This document shows, in pieces, positions 24,716 to 31,916 of a stretch of 64,000 bases of DNA. Within the stretch, counting starts at the first letter, position 1, and every line of letters starts with the position of its first letter. Origin of the DNA: Bradyrhizobium liaoningense. Lineage in GTDB: Bacteria; Pseudomonadota; Alphaproteobacteria; Rhizobiales; Xanthobacteraceae. The position numbers were made by a program, and so were the translations under genes. The stretch spans positions 186,001-250,000 of the forward strand of contig NZ_JAFCJS010000008.1 in the NCBI RefSeq assembly GCF_018130825.1, written 5' to 3'. The notes beneath the pieces are model-generated. The model searched no databases, was not told the DNA's origin, and saw nothing but the letters and a program-made list of their open reading frames with translations.

Positions 24716-25423
24716 ATGAACAAGGTCTATCCCGACGCCAAGTCGGCGCTCGACGGCATTCTGAAAGACAACATGATGATCATGTCGGGGGGCTTTGGCC
24801 TCTGTGGCATTGCCGAGGAGCTGTCGGACGCGATCCGCGAATCCGGCGTCAAGGGGCTGACGGTCGTCTCCAACAATGCCGGCGTCGACGGCATCGGGCT
24901 CAGCCGCCTCCTGGAAACCCGGCAGATCAAGAAGATGATCTCGTCCTATGTGGGCGAGAACAAGCTGTTCGCCCAGCAATTCCTCGCCGGCGAGCTGGAA
25001 CTCGAATTCAACCCGCAAGGTACGCTGGCCGAGCGCATCCGCGCCGGCGGCGCCGGCATCCCGGCCTTCTACACCAAGACCGGCGTCGGCACGCTGATCG
25101 CCGAAGGCAAGGAAGTGAAGGAGTTCGACGGCGAGAAGTACCTGATGGAGCGCGGCCTGTTCGCCGACCTCGCCATCGTGCACGCCTGGAAGGGCGATAC
25201 CGCCGGCAACCTCATCTACCGCAAGACCGCGCGCAACTTTAACCCGATGATGGCGACCGCCGCCAAGGTCACGGTGGCCGAGGTCGAGCATCTGGTTCCG
25301 GCCGGTGAACTCAATCCCGACCACATCCATACGCCCGGCATCTTCGTGAAGCGCATCGTCGAGGTCGGCACGGCCAAGAAGCGCATCGAATTCCGCAACA
25401 CCCGCCCGCGCACCAGCGCATGA
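24716..25423 (+). CDS. scoA: 3-oxoacid CoA-transferase subunit A
   Basis: 235 aa. The glycine-rich loop MIMSGGFGLCGIAEEL (about 21-36) and FNPQGTLAERIRAGGAGIPAFYT are the signatures of the alpha subunit of succinyl-CoA:3-oxoacid CoA-transferase (SCOT family). With subunit B it moves CoA from succinyl-CoA to acetoacetate or another 3-oxoacid, feeding ketone bodies or aromatic catabolites into central metabolism. ATG 24716 (MNKVYPD) fits the family start. The gene ends inside a palindromic repeat that supplies its TGA. PcaI/AtoD-type substrate preference cannot be excluded. Confidence 0.92.
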   Translation: MNKVYPDAKSALDGILKDNMMIMSGGFGLCGIAEELSDAIRESGVKGLTVVSNNAGVDGIGLSRLLETRQIKKMISSYVGENKLFAQQFLAGELELEFNPQGTLAERIRAGGAGIPAFYTKTGVGTLIAEGKEVKEFDGEKYLMERGLFADLAIVHAWKGDTAGNLIYRKTARNFNPMMATAAKVTVAEVEHLVPAGELNPDHIHTPGIFVKRIVEVGTAKKRIEFRNTRPRTSA

Positions 25424-25464
25424 TCCGGAAAAGTGGAAGCCGGTTTTCCGATCAGATCATGCGC
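25416..25464. repeat. Dispersed palindromic repeat, family B
   Basis: Perfect 10-bp arms gcgcatgatc (25416-25425) and gatcatgcgc (25455-25464) surround ccggaaaagtgg and ccggttttcc. The left arm overlaps the last codons of scoA and provides the TGA at 25421-25423. It lies between scoA and scoB and would form an intercistronic hairpin. Confidence 0.75.
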
Positions 25465-25491
25465 CACTAAAGAATCGACAGGAGCACAACG

Positions 25492-26142
25492 ATGGCCTGG
25501 ACCCGTGAACAGATGGCTGCGCGCGCCGCGAAGGAATTGCGCGATGGCTACTACGTCAATCTCGGCATCGGCATCCCGACGCTGGTCTCGAACTACATCC
25601 CCGACGGCATGGACGTCTCCTTGCAGAGCGAGAACGGCATGCTCGGCATGGGCCCGTTCCCCTATGAAGACGAGGTGGACGCCGACCTCATCAACGCCGG
25701 CAAGCAGACCGTGAGCGAGCTGCCCTCGACCTCGTATTTCTCGAGCGCGGATTCCTTCGGCATGATCCGCGGCGGCCACATGGACCTCTCGATCCTCGGC
25801 GCCATGCAGGTGGCCCAGAACGGCGATCTCGCCAACTGGATGATCCCCGGCAAGATGGTCAAGGGCATGGGCGGCGCGATGGATCTCGTCGCCGGCGTCA
25901 AGCGCGTCGTCGTGGTGATGGAGCATTCGGCCAAGGACGGCCCGAAGCTGCTGAAGCAGTGCAACCTGCCGCTGACCGGCGAGCGCGTGGTCGACATGGT
26001 CGTCACTGATCTTGCCGTCTTCACCATCGACAAGCACGGCGACGGTGGCATGGCCCTGATCGAGCTCGCCGACGGTGTCTCGCTCGACGAGGTCAAGTCC
26101 AAGACCGAAGCCGAATTCCGCGTCGCGCTGAAGAACACCTGA
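25492..26142 (+). CDS. scoB: 3-oxoacid CoA-transferase subunit B
   Basis: 216 aa. The catalytic Glu is expected at Glu47 in SLQSENGMLGMGP, the conserved S-E-N-G motif that forms the glutamyl-CoA thioester intermediate. VNLGIGIPTLV near the start and GGHMDLSILGAMQV in the middle are further family landmarks. It forms the active heteromer with the 235-aa subunit encoded 68 nt upstream. AGGAG precedes the ATG. A strong terminator follows at 26168-26199, so the operon is scoAB only. Confidence 0.95.
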   Translation: MAWTREQMAARAAKELRDGYYVNLGIGIPTLVSNYIPDGMDVSLQSENGMLGMGPFPYEDEVDADLINAGKQTVSELPSTSYFSSADSFGMIRGGHMDLSILGAMQVAQNGDLANWMIPGKMVKGMGGAMDLVAGVKRVVVVMEHSAKDGPKLLKQCNLPLTGERVVDMVVTDLAVFTIDKHGDGGMALIELADGVSLDEVKSKTEAEFRVALKNT

Positions 26143-26167
26143 GGCAGCGGTCGCGAATAATCGTGAG

Positions 26168-26199
26168 ATGGCCGGGCCTCGTCCCGGCCATTTTCGTTT
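26168..26199 (+). terminator. Rho-independent terminator of scoAB
   Basis: Nine-bp perfect stem atggccggg / cccggccat (26168-26176 with 26183-26191), 6-nt loop, followed by ttttcgttt. Confidence 0.75.
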
Positions 26200-26263
26200 G
26201 ACGGTGTAGGTGCCGAAGATGAGGGCGTCTGAGGGACAGTAGGGCGCCACCACATCCTCGGTG

Positions 26264-26386
26264 TCGTCCTGGCGAAGGCCAGGACCCATACCGCGAGGTC
26301 TATCGATCGCGGTCGGTAGTCCCGAACGACCAGTCTTCGCCAAACTTTGTTCGGTGGTTATGGGTCCTGGCCTTCGCCAGGACGAC
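26264..26386. repeat. Long inverted repeat (dispersed element)
   Basis: Arms of about 26 bp (26264-26289 and 26361-26386, outer sequence gtcgtcctggcg / cgccaggacgac) flank a 71-nt centre. First of three different palindromic elements placed in a row in the 466-bp gap between scoB and nirV. Confidence 0.7.
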
Positions 26387-26418
26387 GCTGGAGGGGCATG
26401 GGCGCGCCGCCTCCACAC

Positions 26419-26505
26419 CGTCGTTGCGAGGAGCCCTTGCGACGAAGCAATCCAGACTATTCCTGCGGAAGGATTCTGGATTGCTTCGCTGTGCTCGCAA
26501 TGACG
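26419..26505. repeat. Palindromic repeat with inner aagcaatcca/tggattgctt arms
   Basis: Outer arms cgtcgttgcgag / ctcgcaatgacg and inner arms gaagcaatccag / ctggattgcttc define a two-tier palindrome. The same family occurs at 51544-51661. Confidence 0.75.
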
Positions 26506-26511
26506 GAGGCC

Positions 26512-26592
26512 GTAGCCCGGATGGAGCGTAGCGAAATCCGGGGTGCTCGCGGACGGCCTGACCCGGATTGCGCTTCGCTCCATCCGGGCTAC
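26512..26592. repeat. Palindromic repeat with gtagcccggatggagcg arms
   Basis: Seventeen-bp outer arms (26512-26528 and 26576-26592) with inner aatccgggg / cccggatt pairing. It abuts the 3' end of nirV and could form the nirKV transcript end. Confidence 0.7.
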
Positions 26593-26608
26593 ATGGCAAT
26601 GGTCTTGG

Positions 26609-27484
26609 CTACGACCTCGCCCGCACCTTGCCCCACCGCATCGACACGTTCGCCATCCACGTCCGCTCTTCCCGCACCAGGCGGAAGCCGAGATTGGCGG
26701 GCGGCACGCCTTGCGCGCAGCCGCCGGCGCGGGCGTCGCGGATGAAGTCGGTGACATAGGCGCGGTGCGCGCCTTCGGCGACACGCACGCCGCAATTCAC
26801 GGTCGGCCGGCCGGCATTGCCGGCCTCGTCGACGCGCGAGCGCACGAAGCAGGTCGAAGTCCACTCCCAGACATTGCCGGCGAGATCTTCGATGCCGTGC
26901 TCGTTCACGCCGAACTTGCCGAACGGATGGGCCGCAGTGTCGAAGGGATCGCGCTCGGACTCGCGCTCGTAGCGGCTGATCCAGCGCTTCGAAGGATTGT
27001 CCTGGTCCACCGGCGCGCCATCGTCCTTGAATCTGGAGCCCGCCGCAAACGCCCATTCCTCGTCACTCGGCAGGCGGTAGTGCTGGCCGGTCTTGCGCGA
27101 CAGCCAGCCGGCATAGGCTTCGGCGTCGTGCCAGTTCACCTGCACCGCGGGCCGATCGATGGCGACGGCCACGCCGCGATCGAGCGCGCGGCAGGCGCCG
27201 TCCTGCACGCAGATCTGATAGTCGGACGACGAGACCTGATTCCGCATGATGTGCAGCGGCTTCTCGAAGCGAATCGCGCGCAGCGGCACTTCCGCCTGCT
27301 GCCCGCCACGCGTGAAATCGCCGGCCTCGCGATAGGGGAAATTGCCCGGTGCGATCCTGACGATCGCGGGCTCCGCCGCCGTGCCGTGGACCGTCATATC
27401 CGAGACGAGGGGCGCCATCGCGATCGGGCCTGCGAGCCCGGCGGCGCAGGCGAGCAGCAGTTTCAGCTTGAATGCGATCAGCAT
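26609..27484 (-). CDS. nirV: NirV-like SUMF1/FGE-fold protein
   Basis: 291 aa with an N-terminal signal or anchor segment (about 7-25) and a formylglycine-generating-enzyme-like domain. Landmarks are VQVNWHDAEAYAGWLSRKTG, YRLPSDEEWAFAAG, NEHGIEDLAGNVWEWTS and, near the end, ANLGFRLVREE. Proteins of this kind next to nirK are called NirV; their role in nitrite reductase maturation or electron supply is not settled. It lies 54 nt downstream of nirK on the same strand with a hairpin in the gap, so it is probably co-transcribed at a lower level. FGE catalysis is not implied. Confidence 0.85.
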   Translation of the reverse strand: MLIAFKLKLLLACAAGLAGPIAMAPLVSDMTVHGTAAEPAIVRIAPGNFPYREAGDFTRGGQQAEVPLRAIRFEKPLHIMRNQVSSSDYQICVQDGACRALDRGVAVAIDRPAVQVNWHDAEAYAGWLSRKTGQHYRLPSDEEWAFAAGSRFKDDGAPVDQDNPSKRWISRYERESERDPFDTAAHPFGKFGVNEHGIEDLAGNVWEWTSTCFVRSRVDEAGNAGRPTVNCGVRVAEGAHRAYVTDFIRDARAGGCAQGVPPANLGFRLVREERTWMANVSMRWGKVRARS

Positions 27485-27506
27485 GGTCGTCCCCCGAAAG
27501 GAAGAA

Positions 27507-27529
27507 GGGGCCGGTTGTTCGCCGGCCCC
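27507..27529 (-). terminator. Intercistronic hairpin between nirK and nirV
   Basis: Perfect 8-bp stem ggggccgg / ccggcccc (27507-27514 with 27522-27529). On the minus strand it is followed by a pyrimidine-rich ttcttccttt. It may partly terminate after nirK or protect its 3' end. Confidence 0.5.
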
Positions 27530-27538
27530 TCGTCGCGT

Positions 27539-28633
27539 CTAGTTGGTGTTGGCCGGGATGTCCGCAGGCGCCTTCACCTGCATCATCAGATCGTCGTTCC
27601 ACTTGCCTTCGACCTTGAAGTGCGCGGTGGCGCCGAGATCGGCGGCCTCGATCAGGTTATGCGTGACATAGGCGTAGATGCCGGGCTGCTGGAATTTGTA
27701 CAGCGCAGCTCCCGCCGAGCCGCCGCGGATGAACCAGGTCTCGAGCCCGACCTCGGGGGCATTGCCGAACTTTCCGGTCTCCCAGACATAGTCGCCATGA
27801 CCGCCGATCAGATGCGGACGGCTGTCGCGATTGGCCTGCGAGTGCACGATCAGCACGTTCTCGCCGACATTGGCGGTCAGCGCGTTCTTGCCGGTGAGCG
27901 CGCCCGCCTTGCCGTTGAACACGACATGGGTCGGCGTGAGCTTTTTCATCACCTCTTCGGTCTCGGTGAAGGCTTCGCCCGGTGAGTCGTAGGACTTGAA
28001 GTTGCCCTTCTCGTCGCGCGGCACGTACATGTCCTGCTCGCCGATATAGTAGACCTTGTCGTACTTCAGCGCGTGGCCCTTGCCGTCGTTCAGTCCCTCG
28101 CGCGGCAGCACCATCACGGCGCCGTTCATGCCGGAGACGACGTGCCAGGGGATCATCGGGCCGCCCGGCGCGCAGTGATAGACGAACACGCCGGTCTTGG
28201 TCGCCTTCCAGCGCAGCACGACCTGCTCGCCGGGATTGACCAGCGTGAGCGCGCCGCCGCCGAGCGCACCGGTCGCGGAGTGGAAGTCGATGTTGTGCGG
28301 CATGGTGTTGGTCGCGGGATTGACCAGCGTCGTCTCGACGTAGTCGCCCTCATGCACGACCATCAGCGGGCCCGGCATCGAGCCGTTGAAGGTCATGGCC
28401 TGGAAGGTCGTGCCCTTCTCGTCGATGACGACCTTCTTCTCCTCGATCGTGAGCTTGAACTCGATGATCTTGGGACCCTGCTTGGTCGCCTGCTCGTGCG
28501 CGTGCACGAAGGGCGGGGCGACCAGCTCGACCTTTTGACGCGGCAGTTTGAGATCGTCGGCAGCCAGGGCGGGTGTCGCCAGCATCAGGGCGGTCGCGGC
28601 GGCGCTGATCAATGCGGCTCTGCGGGTGAACAT
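27539..28633 (-). CDS. nirK: Copper-containing nitrite reductase (NO-forming)
   Basis: 364 aa. A twin-arginine signal (MFTRRAALISAAATALML) suggests Tat export. Type-1 Cu ligands are His113, Cys154, His163 and Met169, in MPHN, YHCAPGG, PWHVVSG and GMNG. Type-2 ligands are His118 and His153, with the third His in YVTHNLIEA. The catalytic Asp116 (NIDFH) and the His in HLIGGHGDY are present. It reduces nitrite to NO in the periplasm, the key denitrification step. ATG 28633 was chosen because GAAGG lies nine nt upstream; ATG 28642 abuts that site. A TTG-N8-CAA box lies about 75 nt upstream. Confidence 0.97.
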   Translation of the reverse strand: MFTRRAALISAAATALMLATPALAADDLKLPRQKVELVAPPFVHAHEQATKQGPKIIEFKLTIEEKKVVIDEKGTTFQAMTFNGSMPGPLMVVHEGDYVETTLVNPATNTMPHNIDFHSATGALGGGALTLVNPGEQVVLRWKATKTGVFVYHCAPGGPMIPWHVVSGMNGAVMVLPREGLNDGKGHALKYDKVYYIGEQDMYVPRDEKGNFKSYDSPGEAFTETEEVMKKLTPTHVVFNGKAGALTGKNALTANVGENVLIVHSQANRDSRPHLIGGHGDYVWETGKFGNAPEVGLETWFIRGGSAGAALYKFQQPGIYAYVTHNLIEAADLGATAHFKVEGKWNDDLMMQVKAPADIPANTN

Positions 28634-28701
28634 TGGAAGCATCCTTCATCTGAAATGGTCTTGATGACGGATGCAGTGTGCGCCTGTTGCGGCAAGAGTG
28701 T

Positions 28702-28715
28702 TTGCGCTGCGACAA
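28702..28715. promoter_or_regulatory. FNR/FixK/NnrR-type box upstream of nirK
   Basis: TTGCGCTGCGACAA, fitting TTG-N8-CAA. The centre is about 75 nt before the nirK start, a usual place for Crp/Fnr activator sites. nirK control by FixK/NnrR proteins is established in Bradyrhizobium. Confidence 0.7.
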
Positions 28716-28859
28716 GCTTCTGCCGGTTTAGCCTCCGGTAAATTCCTTAGGAGGTGCGCCGAAGCCGCATCGACGATGGGCTACGATCGCGCGTCGTCAG
28801 CTGCGCAAGTCGTTCGCATGTTCAGTTGCATTCGCTCGTGACCGGATGGATCTGCTCGA

Positions 28860-29066
28860 TCAGAGCAGGTGTATCGCCATCCAGACCGTGCCCCAGACCG
28901 CGAGCGACAGTGCGGCGAAGACGGCGGCCATGAGGGCCAGAACGCGCGCGAGATGATTTGCGCCGGTTGCGGGCGCGGCAGGGACAGGACGGAAATCGTC
29001 GAAGCGCGGGATGTGGCCGCGAATGCCGGCGAGCCAGAGAACGAGATCGAGCGCGAACGACGCCAT
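28860..29066 (-). CDS. Small membrane protein of unknown function in the denitrification cluster
   Basis: 68 aa. A hydrophobic N-terminus (MASFALDLVLWLAG) and a strong C-terminal TM helix (about 40-66, rich in Ala, Leu and Trp) flank a Pro-rich loop with GHIPRFDDFRPVPAAP. No Cys or heme motif. It is divergent from hemN and shares the FNR-type box at 29128-29141, about 68 nt before its ATG, so it is a likely member of the low-oxygen/NO regulon. I do not recognise a family. GAGAT precedes the start; the gene ends close to a small inverted repeat. Confidence 0.65.
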   Translation of the reverse strand: MASFALDLVLWLAGIRGHIPRFDDFRPVPAAPATGANHLARVLALMAAVFAALSLAVWGTVWMAIHLL

Positions 29067-29127
29067 GGCCTATCTCCAGGATAGCGGTGATTAAACGTCA
29101 TCATCGGCCAAATCAGGCGCTCGGACT

Positions 29128-29141
29128 TTGAGCGAGCGCAA
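29128..29141. promoter_or_regulatory. FNR/FixK-type box shared by hemN and the small membrane gene
   Basis: TTGAGCGAGCGCAA (TTG-N8-CAA), centred about 90 nt before hemN and 68 nt before the divergent 68-aa gene. FixK control of hemN is known in Bradyrhizobium. Confidence 0.7.
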
Positions 29142-29224
29142 GGTCGCTCGCCAGGAAACGGGTAATTCAATGCCATCCGGGATTTGCCGCGCCACGCCGG
29201 CATCGATTTACGAATGGGTAAGAC

Positions 29225-30577
29225 ATGAGGACTGATCTCGCAGCGAGCTACGGCGAAGAGAGATTGCCGCGCTATACGAGCTATCCGACCGCGCCGCACT
29301 TCTCGCCGGCGATCGGCGCCGATACCTACGCCCGGTGGCTGTCGGAGCTTCCTGCCGGCACCAGCGCGTCGCTCTATCTGCACGTGCCGTTCTGCCGCGA
29401 GATGTGCTGGTATTGCGGTTGCCATACCCAGATCGTGCGCCGCGACGAGCTGATCGCGGCTTACCAGCGGACACTGCGCAGCGAGATCGCGCAGGTCGCC
29501 GAAACCATCGGTCGCCGCATCAAGGTCGAACACATCCATTTCGGCGGCGGCACGCCCACGATCATGGCGCCGGAGGCCTTCGCCGAGTTGATGGCGGCGA
29601 TGCGCCATTCGTTCTTCGTGCTGCCGTCGGCGGAGATCGCGGTCGAGATCGACCCGAGGACGCTGACCGCCGAGATGGTCGAGGCGATGCGGCTCTCCGG
29701 CGTCAACCGCGCCAGCCTGGGGGTGCAGAGTTTCGATCCGGTCGTGCAGCGCGCGATCAACCGTGTGCAGAGTTATGAGCAGACCGCTGATGTCGTCGAC
29801 ATGCTCCGGCGTGCGGGCATCGCGGGACTCAATTTCGACCTGATCTACGGGTTGCCGCATCAGACCGTCGCCTCCTGCCTCGATACCGTCCAGCGCGCGC
29901 TCGAGCTCGGGCCCGACCGCTTCTCGGTGTTCGGCTATGCGCACGTGCCTGCCTTCAAGAAGCACCAGCGGATGATCAACGAGGCGGTGCTGCCCGACGG
30001 TCTTGCGCGTCACGATCAGGCCTGCGCGATCGCCAATGCGCTGAAGGAGGCCGGCTACGTGCAGATCGGGCTCGACCATTTTGCGCGTCCCGACGACGCC
30101 ATGGCCGTGGCTTTCGAGGACCGGACGCTGCGCCGCAATTTCCAGGGCTATACCACCGACAGAGGCGAGGTTCTGCTCGGCTTCGGTGCCAGCGCCATCG
30201 GGCATCTGCCGCAGGGCTATGTCCAGAACGAGGTGCAGATCGGCGCCTACGCGCAAAGCATCACCAGCGGCCGGCTCGCCACTGCCAAGGGCTACGGGCT
30301 CACCGACGACGACCGGCTGCGAGCCGACATCATCGAGCGCATCATGTGCGAGTTCAGCGCCGATCTCGGCGACATCTGCGCGCGCTACGGCGCGGAGCCG
30401 AAGGCGATGCTCAAATCGGCCTCGCGTCTGAAGCCGCTGATCTCGGACGGCGTCGTGAGGCTGGACGGCGATCGGATCGCAGTCGCAAACGACTCGCGCT
30501 TCCTGGTCCGCAGCGTCGCCGCCGCGTTCGACGCGCATCTGGATCCGGGAAAGCAGTTGCACAGCAGGGCGGTGTAG
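29225..30577 (+). CDS. hemN: Oxygen-independent coproporphyrinogen III dehydrogenase
   Basis: 450 aa radical-SAM enzyme. Cys57, Cys61 and Cys64 form the CX3CX2C cluster motif in HVPFCREMCWYCGCHT, with the extra conserved Cys66. FGGGTPTIM is the GGGTP SAM-binding motif. The C-terminal HemN domain is present (about 350-440). It oxidatively decarboxylates two propionates of coproporphyrinogen III to give protoporphyrinogen IX without oxygen, and so supplies heme for anaerobic respiration. The length matches true HemN rather than HemW, which is near 380 aa. A palindromic repeat begins four nt after the stop. Confidence 0.96.
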   Translation: MRTDLAASYGEERLPRYTSYPTAPHFSPAIGADTYARWLSELPAGTSASLYLHVPFCREMCWYCGCHTQIVRRDELIAAYQRTLRSEIAQVAETIGRRIKVEHIHFGGGTPTIMAPEAFAELMAAMRHSFFVLPSAEIAVEIDPRTLTAEMVEAMRLSGVNRASLGVQSFDPVVQRAINRVQSYEQTADVVDMLRRAGIAGLNFDLIYGLPHQTVASCLDTVQRALELGPDRFSVFGYAHVPAFKKHQRMINEAVLPDGLARHDQACAIANALKEAGYVQIGLDHFARPDDAMAVAFEDRTLRRNFQGYTTDRGEVLLGFGASAIGHLPQGYVQNEVQIGAYAQSITSGRLATAKGYGLTDDDRLRADIIERIMCEFSADLGDICARYGAEPKAMLKSASRLKPLISDGVVRLDGDRIAVANDSRFLVRSVAAAFDAHLDPGKQLHSRAV

Positions 30578-30580
30578 CCG

Positions 30581-30687
30581 CGTCATTCCGGGGCGCGCCT
30601 CTTTGGCGCGAGCCCGGAATCCATTTCTCCCTATCATCCGCTGCGCGATGGATTCCGGGTTCGCGCTTCGCGCGCCCCGGAATGACG
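30581..30687. repeat. Long imperfect palindromic repeat after hemN
   Basis: Outer arms cgtcattccggggcgcg and cgcgccccggaatgacg (17 bp), with inner ggaatccat / atggattcc pairing. It separates hemN from the next promoter and may end the hemN transcript. Confidence 0.75.
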
Positions 30688-30708
30688 AGTTGAGGAACCG
30701 GCAACAGC

Positions 30709-30722
30709 TTGCGCTTCAGCAA
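30709..30722. promoter_or_regulatory. FNR/FixK-type box upstream of the DUF1858 gene
   Basis: TTGCGCTTCAGCAA (TTG-N8-CAA), centred about 55 nt before the ATG at 30771. Confidence 0.6.
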
Positions 30723-30770
30723 AGAAACCGGCACCCGCTCCGCTATCGTCGCTTCGGAACGGAGTTGTCC

Positions 30771-30968
30771 ATGCCCTTTCGATCCGACGACCTGGTCGAT
30801 GACATCATGCGCACGGCGCCGCACACGATCCGCGTGTTTCTTGCTTTCAGGCTGGCCTGCGTCGGCTGCCCGATCGCAACCTTCCACACGGTGGACGACG
30901 CCTGCCGCGAGCACGGCATCGACCGCGACAAATTCCTCGCTGCGCTCTGCGACTGCGTGCCGGCGTGA
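30771..30968 (+). CDS. DUF1858 domain small protein (putative redox disulfide)
   Basis: 65 aa. The whole protein is a DUF1858 domain: DLVDDIMRTAPHTIRVFLAF, then the CxxC pair in LACVGCPIATF and a further Cys in DDACREHGI, ending in ALCDCVPA. The fold is described as hybrid-cluster-protein-associated and presumed to carry a redox-active disulfide or a metal; function unproven. ATG 30771 is used because a longer in-frame start would run through the palindromic repeat and the FNR box. GGAG lies seven nt upstream. Its box and position between hemN and nnrR place it in the NO/low-oxygen regulon. Confidence 0.85.
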   Translation: MPFRSDDLVDDIMRTAPHTIRVFLAFRLACVGCPIATFHTVDDACREHGIDRDKFLAALCDCVPA

Positions 30969-31076
30969 GACGATCCGGAGTTCGCGCGGGCGCGTGCGAA
31001 TTCCCGGGTGAGGGTCAAGCTTCCGCCGCAAGCGGAGGCGCCCTCACCCCTATCTTCAACGACAGCGGTGCGGCGC

Positions 31077-31787
31077 TCACGCCGGGCCGCTGTCGGCCGT
31101 CCGTTCCGCCAGCACGACGATCTTGTGCGGCTCGCGCAGGATGATGCGCTGACGGCCGCTCTCGACGAGGCCCTGGCTCTCCCAGCCGCTCAGGATGCGG
31201 CTCACGGTGTGCAGGGTGGTGCCGGTCATCTGCGCGATGTCCTGGCGGCTGATCGGGAAATCGATCTCGATGCCGTGGTCGAGTTTCTTGCCGGACTGTT
31301 TTGCAAGGCGCAGCAGCACATGCGCGACACGCTGCTCGACCTGCTGGGTCGACATTTCCAATATGCGGGTGTGGCTCTCCTGCAGCCGCGCGCCGACGGT
31401 CTGCAGCGTATTGGCGGTGAGCGAGGGAAACCGCTCGACCAGCCGCGGCCAGGCCGAATTCGGCCAGATCAGCACCACGCTATCGTCGACAGCCATCGCG
31501 GTGGCCGGGTAGTGCGCGGCGCCGATCGCCATCGCGAGCCCGAACGTCTCGCCCGGGGCGACATAGCGCACCACGATCTGCTCGCCGGTCGGGGTGGTCT
31601 TGGCCGCGCGGACATGGCCGTGCAGCAGCAGGAAGAACGACTGCGCGTCCGCGCCCTGCTCGAAGATGGCGGTGTTCTTCGGGTAGCGTGCCGAACGGGC
31701 CTCGCGCAGGATCTCCTCGAGGTCCTCCGGCTTGACCCCGGCAAACAGCGGCAAATGCGCAACCAGCGATGTGTCGACCTTGGCCAT
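31077..31787 (-). CDS. nnrR: Crp/Fnr family regulator, NnrR-like
   Basis: 236 aa. An N-terminal cNMP-binding-like beta barrel (about 12-125) is followed by a dimer helix and a C-terminal HTH (SRQDIAQMTGTTLHTVSRIL, about 180-199). It contains no Cys, so it cannot hold the 4Fe-4S cluster of Fnr; this fits NnrR/DNR-type NO sensors. The recognition helix TTLHTVSRIL supports TTG-N8-CAA binding. It is divergent from nnrS, and a perfect palindromic box lies between them, so it likely controls itself, nnrS and nirK. AAGGAGG precedes ATG 31787. FixK-like assignment is the alternative. Confidence 0.82.
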   Translation of the reverse strand: MAKVDTSLVAHLPLFAGVKPEDLEEILREARSARYPKNTAIFEQGADAQSFFLLLHGHVRAAKTTPTGEQIVVRYVAPGETFGLAMAIGAAHYPATAMAVDDSVVLIWPNSAWPRLVERFPSLTANTLQTVGARLQESHTRILEMSTQQVEQRVAHVLLRLAKQSGKKLDHGIEIDFPISRQDIAQMTGTTLHTVSRILSGWESQGLVESGRQRIILREPHKIVVLAERTADSGPA

Positions 31788-31839
31788 TCTGCCTCCTTGG
31801 CGCTCGGGAGTGTGATGGCACCTGCAATCGTCCTGCAAT

Positions 31840-31853
31840 TTGCGATAGCGCAA
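31840..31853. promoter_or_regulatory. Palindromic FNR/NnrR-type box between nnrR and nnrS
   Basis: TTGCGATAGCGCAA, with perfect TTGCG/CGCAA arms. The centre is about 59 nt before nnrR and 70 nt before nnrS, so one site could serve both divergent genes. Confidence 0.75.
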
Positions 31854-31916
31854 AACCGGCCGTCCGGGACGGCAGTATTTTTCCAAACAACAGTCTGAAT
31901 TGACAGGAGTTGCCCC

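Noticed and set aside
26609..27484. Reading the NirV-like protein as a true formylglycine-generating enzyme
   Set aside because: No sulfatase gene is nearby and the nirK context is diagnostic for the NirV group.
30603..30770. Upstream extension of the DUF1858 gene
   Set aside because: It would translate the palindromic repeat and the FNR-type box; the domain and a ribosome site fit ATG 30771.
31077..31787. Calling the regulator a true oxygen-sensing Fnr
   Set aside because: The protein has no cysteine, so it cannot bind the 4Fe-4S cluster.
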